Below are positions 59,151 to 64,000 of a DNA stretch of 64,000 nucleotides, piece by piece. Each line of letters opens with the position of its first letter. The stretch's first letter is position 1. Source of the stretch: Mucilaginibacter sp. (GTDB lineage: Bacteria; Bacteroidota; Bacteroidia; Sphingobacteriales; Sphingobacteriaceae); NCBI RefSeq assembly GCF_028288225.1, contig NZ_JAQBOC010000095.1:1-64000 (forward strand), in the 5' to 3' direction. The position numbers and the translations under genes are program-made. Below the pieces are notes generated by a model. That model made no database searches. It was not told the DNA's origin and saw only the letters and a program-made list of their open reading frames with translations.

Positions 59151-59180
59151 AAAATGGATAGCATTAAGCTATCCATTTTT
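59151..59180 (+). terminator. Terminator of the carboxylesterase gene
   Basis: AAAATGGATAGC (59151-59162) pairs perfectly with GCTATCCATTTT (59168-59179) around ATTAA, and ends in T residues. Confidence 0.88.
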
Positions 59181-59184
59181 ATGC

Positions 59185-59215
59185 TTGACAACTTGACAAA
59201 TAAAAATTATATTTG
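59185..59215 (+). promoter_or_regulatory. Promoter of the toxin-antitoxin pair
   Basis: TTGACA (59185-59190) and TATATTTG (59208-59215) are 17 nt apart and lie 7 nt before the antitoxin ATG. CTTGACAA occurs twice in a row within it (59184-59199), a possible antitoxin-binding direct repeat. Confidence 0.6.
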
Positions 59216-59222
59216 TTTTATT

Positions 59223-59456
59223 ATGAAATCAATGTCAGTTGGTGAGTTCAAAACTCATTTTTCAGAAGTGCTTGAACAAGTAAAGGCCGGTGAAAAATTT
59301 GCCGTAACATTTGGGAAGAAAAAAGAGATTGTAGGCTATTTCCTACCTGAAATTCCTAATCAGGATAAACGTAAACTAGGGATTCTGGAAGGCAAAGCAA
59401 AATTTACTTTTGGTGATGATTTTGAAATGACCACAGAAGAATTCCTGGGATTATGA
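59223..59456 (+). CDS. Phd/YefM-type antitoxin
   Basis: 77 aa from ATG 59223; 23 upstream in-frame codons fall on the promoter and terminator and are dropped. MKSMSVGEFKTHFSEVLEQV and KAGEKFAVTFGKKKEIVGYF match the Phd/YefM fold that dimerises and binds its own promoter. The C-terminal tail (LEGKAKFTFGDDFEMTTEEF) is the toxin-wrapping segment. It overlaps the PIN gene as ATGA (59453-59456), giving tight coupling. Expected to neutralise the toxin and repress the pair. Confidence 0.88.
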   Translation: MKSMSVGEFKTHFSEVLEQVKAGEKFAVTFGKKKEIVGYFLPEIPNQDKRKLGILEGKAKFTFGDDFEMTTEEFLGL

Positions 59457-59851
59457 ATTATATCCTTGATACCCATACATTTATTTGGACAATAGCGGAA
59501 AAGGAAAAACTATCAGCAAAAGCAAAACAAATTATTGACGACCCCAATAATTCAATTTTCATAAGCGCAGTTACATTTTGGGAAATTGCCTTAAAATTTT
59601 CAATAAATAAACTCGGCATTCAAGGCATACTCCCTAATGAGTTGCCGGAATTATCATCAAGCATAGGTTTTCAGACAATACAACTTTCAGCAGATGAAAG
59701 TGCTTCTTTTTATAAACTTCCGCTTACTACCCATAAAGATCCTTTTGACAGAATACTTATTTGGCAGGCAATAAATCGGGGTTATACTTTAATTTCTAAA
59801 GATGCGCGTATGACTCAATATATTGATGAGGGTCTAAAAATTCTATGGTAA
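59453..59851 (+). CDS. vapC: PIN-domain toxin (VapC-like)
   Basis: 132 aa. Metal-binding acids of the PIN nuclease are in place: Asp6 (YILDTHTFIW), Glu in AVTFWEIALK, Asp in HKDPFDRILIW and Asp in LISKDARMTQY. VapC toxins cut specific tRNAs or rRNA. Phd-type antitoxins commonly pair with this PIN subgroup. The gene is complete and full length, so the module looks functional. Nothing around it marks a phage or island; it lies between the carboxylesterase and a hydrolase. Confidence 0.88.
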   Translation: MNYILDTHTFIWTIAEKEKLSAKAKQIIDDPNNSIFISAVTFWEIALKFSINKLGIQGILPNELPELSSSIGFQTIQLSADESASFYKLPLTTHKDPFDRILIWQAINRGYTLISKDARMTQYIDEGLKILW

Positions 59852-59861
59852 ATCTAAATTA

Positions 59862-61277
59862 TTAATTAGCCCCATCCAGCAACTTCTTCAACTGTTCCAC
59901 CGCATAATCATTTTTAGGATTTAACTCCACGCAGCGTTTAAAATTTTCAGCAGCAAGTTTTTTATCCCCTAATTTTACATACGCTTCGGCAAGGCTGTCA
60001 TAAAGGTCTCCGCTTTTTGGATTTAGGCTGATGTTAAGCTTAAATATTTCTGTGGCTTCATGCGCTTTATCCTGCTGCATCAAAATAAAGCCAAACTCAT
60101 TCAGGTCGTGCTCGGATAAGTTAAAGCTCGTGTCTTTTTGTTTCAGACTCTTAGTAATCTCAGCAGCCTGATCAAACCCGTGCTTCATTAACCCGGCCCT
60201 GAAACTTTTAATTGCGTAAGGCGAATCATATCCTTCTCCAATCCATTTTATGGCCCAGGTAGTTTGTTTACCTAAAAACAGGTCGATCACCTCCGGTGCA
60301 ATAAAAAGTCCTTTATTGTTATGGGTAAAATAAACCATGCTTTCATGCCTTGCCGGGAAGACAATGTAAAATGCTTTAAAATCGCCATTGTCGCCCCAAT
60401 GCCAAATGGCCTTTCCTTTTTCATTTTCCTGGATCCCTACCCCAAGGCCCCACCAAATATGATCAGTGGCTTCAGCCGGTTTATGATTGAACCAGGTACC
60501 CGGGGTAGCTTTTTCAAGCATTAGCTGTTGTGTTTCCGGTTTTAAGCCCGTGCCGTTTGCTAATGCCTGTAAAAAAACAGTATAATCATGTGCGTTTGTC
60601 AGCAAGCTATAGGCAGCATTTTGATTGGAGTGCCGTTTAATTTGTTCAGCACTGTTTCCAAAGGCCGATACCGTATCAAATTTATTGGTCCATTCATAAC
60701 TGCTGCCCGTCATATTTAACGGCCCAAACAACTCTTCATTGGCTACTTGATTTAAAGGTTTACCCGTAATCTTTTTAACTACCCTTTGTAAAAACACAAA
60801 GCCTTCACCCGAATAGGAGAAACAGCTATCAGGCGGAAACATCAGCTTAGCACCCTTTTCATTGCCCCAGTTTGGTAAGCCTGTTCTATGCTTAAGCACT
60901 ATCCGTGCGGTAATTTTATTATATCTCGAATCAGTAGTATCAAACCTGTCATATTTACCTATATAGCTTAGCAAAGGTTTGTCCAGGTCTAATAGTCCGC
61001 GATCATACAAACGCAAAACAGCATAAGCAAACACGCATTTACTTAAGGAAGCTGCCTCAAATGTAGTATTGGTGGTTACTTTTTTATCCGATCCGTTTCC
61101 GCTAAGACCCAGGTCATATTCTTCTGTTTTATTGTTTTTGGTATAGATCAGCTGGATGCCGGGAACATTAACGGCCTGGCTAATTTCCATTAACCGGGCG
61201 GCTTTTTTACTGTCCTGCGAAAACGCAGAAGGTAAAAGCAGCGGTAGCAATAAGTAAATAAGGATTAGTTTTTTCAT
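59862..61277 (-). CDS. Secreted serine hydrolase (class C beta-lactamase family) with C-terminal TPR
   Basis: 471 aa from ATG 61275-61277, which opens signal peptide MKKLILIYLLLPLLLPSAFS; 21 upstream codons are dropped. The serine motif is AASLSKCVFAYAV (S-x-x-K) and YSGEGFVFLQRVV is the second (Y-S-G) motif; IWHWGDNGDFKAFY carries the HxG-like third. Residues about 405-465 hold two TPR units (HEATEIFKLNISLNPKSGDL, KKLAAENFKRCVELNPKNDY). This group includes peptidases and esterases as well as beta-lactamases, so antibiotic resistance is not implied. Periplasmic or outer-membrane associated. Confidence 0.85.
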   Translation of the reverse strand: MKKLILIYLLLPLLLPSAFSQDSKKAARLMEISQAVNVPGIQLIYTKNNKTEEYDLGLSGNGSDKKVTTNTTFEAASLSKCVFAYAVLRLYDRGLLDLDKPLLSYIGKYDRFDTTDSRYNKITARIVLKHRTGLPNWGNEKGAKLMFPPDSCFSYSGEGFVFLQRVVKKITGKPLNQVANEELFGPLNMTGSSYEWTNKFDTVSAFGNSAEQIKRHSNQNAAYSLLTNAHDYTVFLQALANGTGLKPETQQLMLEKATPGTWFNHKPAEATDHIWWGLGVGIQENEKGKAIWHWGDNGDFKAFYIVFPARHESMVYFTHNNKGLFIAPEVIDLFLGKQTTWAIKWIGEGYDSPYAIKSFRAGLMKHGFDQAAEITKSLKQKDTSFNLSEHDLNEFGFILMQQDKAHEATEIFKLNISLNPKSGDLYDSLAEAYVKLGDKKLAAENFKRCVELNPKNDYAVEQLKKLLDGAN

Positions 61278-61395
61278 ATTGATCTTGATGGCGAATAATA
61301 AGTTTAGAAATAGACGCCTTTCATAAATCATTTGTTGCAAAACATGATGAATATTATATTAATCCACCCTGTTCATAAACAAAGGCTAAACCGTT

Positions 61396-62154
61396 CTACT
61401 TCTTAATCTTATAGCCCAACCCGATATTAAACGATATGAATACGGCATTTTGCTTTTGATTAGGGCTGTTTTGCAGTTTGTAGCTATCAACTTTCCAATC
61501 GCCTGCATAAGCATTTATGTAATAACCGGCACGGATGCCGATTGGGATGTTCCGTTCAATTTCAAAACAATCCATTTTTTTTGATTTTAACTTGATAACA
61601 TAATCAAACCCTGCGCCCAGCTCAATGCCAAAATTTGGCTGCCAGAAGGTTTTGCTCGATGTACTGTTTAACAGTTCATCGGTGAAATCATTAGTATTTC
61701 TGATGCGTGCTTTATCCTCTACCTTCAACCTCGCGGCAGAAAAGTTAATACCGGCAAACGGATATAATCTGAAATCTGAATTGGTTGATACATTATATCC
61801 CGCCCGCCAGAATAACTGGTATTGATTATATTTAACTTTCAGATCGTTCATTTCCGAGCTGGCTATAGGCGTAAAACCAATCCCGTCTTCAAACATCCAT
61901 TTATTAAAAACGTGACTCATGGAGGCATTGATCCATATATTTGATTGTTTTACAGATGGAATGCCATTTGCATTAAGTGCGCTGTTTAACTGATCGATGT
62001 TGCCCTTGCGATAGGTAACCTGGATCTGTATTGCCCCGGCGGGCCGGTGTTTCATCCAGCCATGGGTATTAACCGTATCAGTATTTTGCGCCATTACAGC
62101 AGTTGAACCGAATAAGGTTATGATTACAAATAAAGTTTTAGTGAGATTTTTCAT
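61396..62154 (-). CDS. Outer-membrane beta-barrel protein of unknown function
   Basis: 252 aa with signal peptide (MKNLTKTLFVIITLFGSTAVMA). The mature chain alternates polar and hydrophobic residues in strands such as IQIQVTYRKGNI, KWMFEDGIGFTPI, FGIELGAGFDYVIKL and IPIGIRAGYYINAY and ends AVFISFNIGLGYKIKK, as small porin-like barrels do. No named family recognised. Monocistronic. Confidence 0.65.
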   Translation of the reverse strand: MKNLTKTLFVIITLFGSTAVMAQNTDTVNTHGWMKHRPAGAIQIQVTYRKGNIDQLNSALNANGIPSVKQSNIWINASMSHVFNKWMFEDGIGFTPIASSEMNDLKVKYNQYQLFWRAGYNVSTNSDFRLYPFAGINFSAARLKVEDKARIRNTNDFTDELLNSTSSKTFWQPNFGIELGAGFDYVIKLKSKKMDCFEIERNIPIGIRAGYYINAYAGDWKVDSYKLQNSPNQKQNAVFISFNIGLGYKIKK

Positions 62155-62258
62155 AAGACTATAGGATTAGATGTACTACAACAAGTTCTTTTTAACTAAG
62201 AATAAAAAAACATAATTCTTGTTTTAAATAACTTACGCATTTAAACCCCCATGGTTGT

Positions 62259-63263
62259 TTAAATGATATTAATTTCGTCAGCAGCATACCTAATCCCTGC
62301 TATGCTTCTTATCTTATCTAAAGTTTTCATCAACAGCAAAGTATCAGCAAACGGAATAACATCGCTTTCAGTAAGGCCTCTCCTTAAGCAATCATTTACA
62401 TGGCGGGCTTCGTACTGGTAACCAAAGCCGGTTTCCTTTTCAACAGAAATAACCTCCCTGCTGTCGGGGTATTTGGTGTAATATTCAATAGTTGCTGATG
62501 GCTCATAAAACCGTGAGGTAAGCCTTATCCGGCCGTCGGTTCCGCTAATATCAGCTTCCGTTGCCAGGTTTGAGGAGAAGGTTGAGAACAGTTGTGCCAT
62601 TGCTCCATTTTTGTACTTGAATAGTATGGCACATTGCTCATCCACACCTGTAGAAGCCGGAGTCATTGTTGCTTCAATAACATCAGGCTTTCCCAATACG
62701 CTCATCGCCATAAAAACATTGTAAATGCCTATATCCATTAAGGTTCCCCCGCCAAGTGCAGGGTCAAAAAGCCTTGCCGGGATAGGCGGTGCAGGTTTAA
62801 ATCCGAAGTTTATCAGTACAGAGCGAATTTCGCCAAGCAGCCCCTGCCCTATTATTTCGTGCAGTTTTTTATAATGCGGGTGAAATTTTGTCCACAGTGC
62901 TTCCATTAAAAACACTTTATTTTCCCTGGCCATGTCAATCATAGCCTGGGCTTGCCGGGCATTCATGGCAAAGGGCTTTTCGCACAATACTGCCTTGTTG
63001 TGTTGCAAACAAAGCAGGGTATTTTCATAATGCAGGTTATGCGGTGTTGCAATATAAATTACGTCAATATCGGGGTCTGTAACCAGTTTTTCATAACTGG
63101 CATGACGGTTTTTTATATTGAATTCCTTCCCAAATTCATCAGCCAATTGCTGTGTACGCGAGCCAATGGCTATTAATTTTGCATCGGCAACCAATTTAAG
63201 GTCACTTGCAAACTTACCGGCTATGCGCCCGGCGCCTAAAATTCCCCATTTAATAGTTTTCAT
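62259..63263 (-). CDS. Gfo/Idh/MocA-family oxidoreductase
   Basis: 334 aa. The N-terminal Rossmann fold has KWGILGAGRIAGKFASDL, DVIYIATPHNLHYENTLLCL and AVLCEKPFAM (the EKP motif with the catalytic Lys); the C-terminal part has GGGTLMDIGIYNVFMAM, with the Asp-His-like (here D-I-G-I-Y) catalytic region. It uses NAD(P) to oxidise or reduce sugars, polyols or dihydrodiols. Substrate unknown. Single gene; upstream is a word-repeat element and a Crp-type regulator gene divergent from it. Confidence 0.9.
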   Translation of the reverse strand: MKTIKWGILGAGRIAGKFASDLKLVADAKLIAIGSRTQQLADEFGKEFNIKNRHASYEKLVTDPDIDVIYIATPHNLHYENTLLCLQHNKAVLCEKPFAMNARQAQAMIDMARENKVFLMEALWTKFHPHYKKLHEIIGQGLLGEIRSVLINFGFKPAPPIPARLFDPALGGGTLMDIGIYNVFMAMSVLGKPDVIEATMTPASTGVDEQCAILFKYKNGAMAQLFSTFSSNLATEADISGTDGRIRLTSRFYEPSATIEYYTKYPDSREVISVEKETGFGYQYEARHVNDCLRRGLTESDVIPFADTLLLMKTLDKIRSIAGIRYAADEINII

Positions 63264-63282
63264 GCTGCTAAGATAGCGTTGA

Positions 63283-63420
63283 GAGGTAAGAATTAAGAAG
63301 CAAGAGTCAAGATAAAAAAGGGATAAATCAAAAAATATAACAAATATGATGATGATCTATTTCTTGTATTTCGTCTCTTGCTTCTTGACTCTTATTTCTC
63401 GTATCTTGGTTCTTGATTCT
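63283..63420. repeat. AAGCAAGAGTCAAGA word-repeat element
   Basis: AAGAAGCAAGA (63295-63305, within GAGTCAAGA context) recurs inverted as TCTTGCTTCTT (63376-63386), with further TCTTGACTCTT, GTATCTTGG and TCTTGATTCT words to 63420. Words match the hairpin at 45894. It fills the divergent spacer between the oxidoreductase and the Crp-type gene. Confidence 0.7.
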
Positions 63421-63428
63421 AATTTACC

Positions 63429-64000
63429 ATGTATCCAGAACTCCTTGCCCACATAAAAAGATATGTACAGCTAACGCCTGCTGAAGAACAATTACTTTGT
63501 GAAAAGCTTGAGCCAAAAAAATTTAAAAAGAAAGAATTTTTATTAGAAGCCGGTAAACATTGCCACGGTAATTACTTTGTTGTAAAAGGGTGTTTAAGGC
63601 TGTATTTTGTAAACAATAAGCTAAACGAGCAAATTATCCAATTTGGGATCGAGAACTGGTGGATCACTGACTACGATGGCCTGATGAGCAAACAGGCGTC
63701 AACCTGCTATATCCAGGCGATTGAAGCATCGGAGGTATTGCTGTTAAATGAAAAGAACCAGGCAATGCTTTTTGAGCAGATCCCGCGTTTGGAAAGTTAT
63801 TTCAGGATAATGATGCAAAAGGCTTACGTAGCTTCTCAACGCCGTATCGGTTACATTTTTAATCAGACGGAAGAAGAGCGGTACATCCATTTTTCAAGTC
63901 GGTTCCCTGAATTTATGCAGCGGGTACCGCAATACATGCTGGCCTCCTATCTTGGCTTTACCCCGCAGTTTTTAAGCAGGTTAAGGGCAAAAAAGGTTTA
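63429..64000 (+). CDS. Crp/Fnr-family transcription regulator, cut by window end
   Basis: 190 complete codons from ATG 63429; no stop before the edge. The N-terminal cNMP-type jelly roll is seen in LTPAEEQLLCEKLEPKKFKK, GNYFVVKGCLRLYFVNNKLN and IIQFGIENWWITDYDGLM. A long linker helix precedes VPQYMLASYLGFTPQFLSRLRAKK, the helix-turn-helix recognition region. Typical Bacteroidota proteins of this type are about 190-200 aa, so only a few residues are missing. It lacks the Fnr cysteine set. It probably binds a small effector and controls nearby or distant genes; divergent from the Gfo/Idh gene. Confidence 0.88.
   Translation, partial: MYPELLAHIKRYVQLTPAEEQLLCEKLEPKKFKKKEFLLEAGKHCHGNYFVVKGCLRLYFVNNKLNEQIIQFGIENWWITDYDGLMSKQASTCYIQAIEASEVLLLNEKNQAMLFEQIPRLESYFRIMMQKAYVASQRRIGYIFNQTEEERYIHFSSRFPEFMQRVPQYMLASYLGFTPQFLSRLRAKKV

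Noticed and set aside
59185..59851. Mobile island carrying the toxin-antitoxin pair
   Set aside because: No integrase, tRNA, direct-repeat borders or composition break is visible around it.

Overview
The window reads as chromosomal DNA of a Bacteroidota species, most likely family Sphingobacteriaceae (Mucilaginibacter/Pedobacter type). This is inferred from a SusC/SusD pair, futalosine-route menaquinone genes, BtuB plus a BtuG-like surface lipoprotein, lipoproteins starting MKK..C, an AT-leaning composition, and several upstream boxes matching the Bacteroidota -7 promoter consensus TAnnTTTG. No rRNA, tRNA, CRISPR array or complete insertion sequence was seen. Both ends cut genes: a transposase-like start on the left and a Crp/Fnr regulator on the right.

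Layout. 1-3.2 kb: transposase-like fragment, a PLP trans-sulfuration enzyme, an unlisted 54-codon small membrane ORF, and a secreted S41 peptidase. 3.2-6 kb: mqnE, a histidine phosphatase and mqnA (menaquinone). 6-9 kb: membrane glycosyltransferase, an SDR, and a secreted PepSY-like protein. 9.2-13.3 kb: fused trehalose-6-phosphate synthase/phosphatase convergent with a GH15 enzyme. 13.5-17.4 kb: 1-Cys peroxiredoxin, cold-shock protein, MFS carrier, hemF, a small secreted protein. 17.5-22.5 kb: gyrA followed by two TPR proteins. 22.7-26.7 kb: SDR, small lipoprotein, GNAT plus AlbA_2 pair, MATE pump. 26.7-30.9 kb (minus): HDAC-like deacetylase, kynU, and an overlapping trio of 3-methyladenine glycosylase, alpha/beta hydrolase and free-methionine-sulfoxide reductase. 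31-38.6 kb: Dph6-like ATPase, susD/susC, sirtuin. 38.7-42.8 kb: a B12 uptake operon (cobalamin riboswitch, btuB, btuG-like, DUF6580-like membrane protein). 42.8-48.5 kb: beta-lactamase-fold hydrolase, SRPBCC protein, and the thrS-infC-rpmI-rplT translation operon. 48.6-51.8 kb: LutA-like protein, UMF1-type MFS, diheme cytochrome c. 51.9-56.7 kb: a membrane HTH gene split by a frameshift, divergent from two tandem beta-helix paralogs and a PD40 lipoprotein. 56.7-64 kb: Nudix-type regulator divergent from a carboxylesterase, a Phd/PIN toxin-antitoxin pair, a serine hydrolase-TPR protein, an outer-membrane barrel, a Gfo/Idh oxidoreductase and a Crp-type regulator.

The most notable structure lies between genes. 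At least a dozen spacers hold short words repeated in tandem and then inverted, so each could form a hairpin. The words differ from spacer to spacer. One 32-bp element occurs twice, 31/32 identical: one copy supplies the stop codon of mqnE, the other contains the start codon of the HDAC-like gene. Other points are the frameshifted HTH gene, the compact B12 locus, the non-ATG starts of infC and mqnA, and a degenerate Nudix regulator facing a 21-bp near-palindrome.
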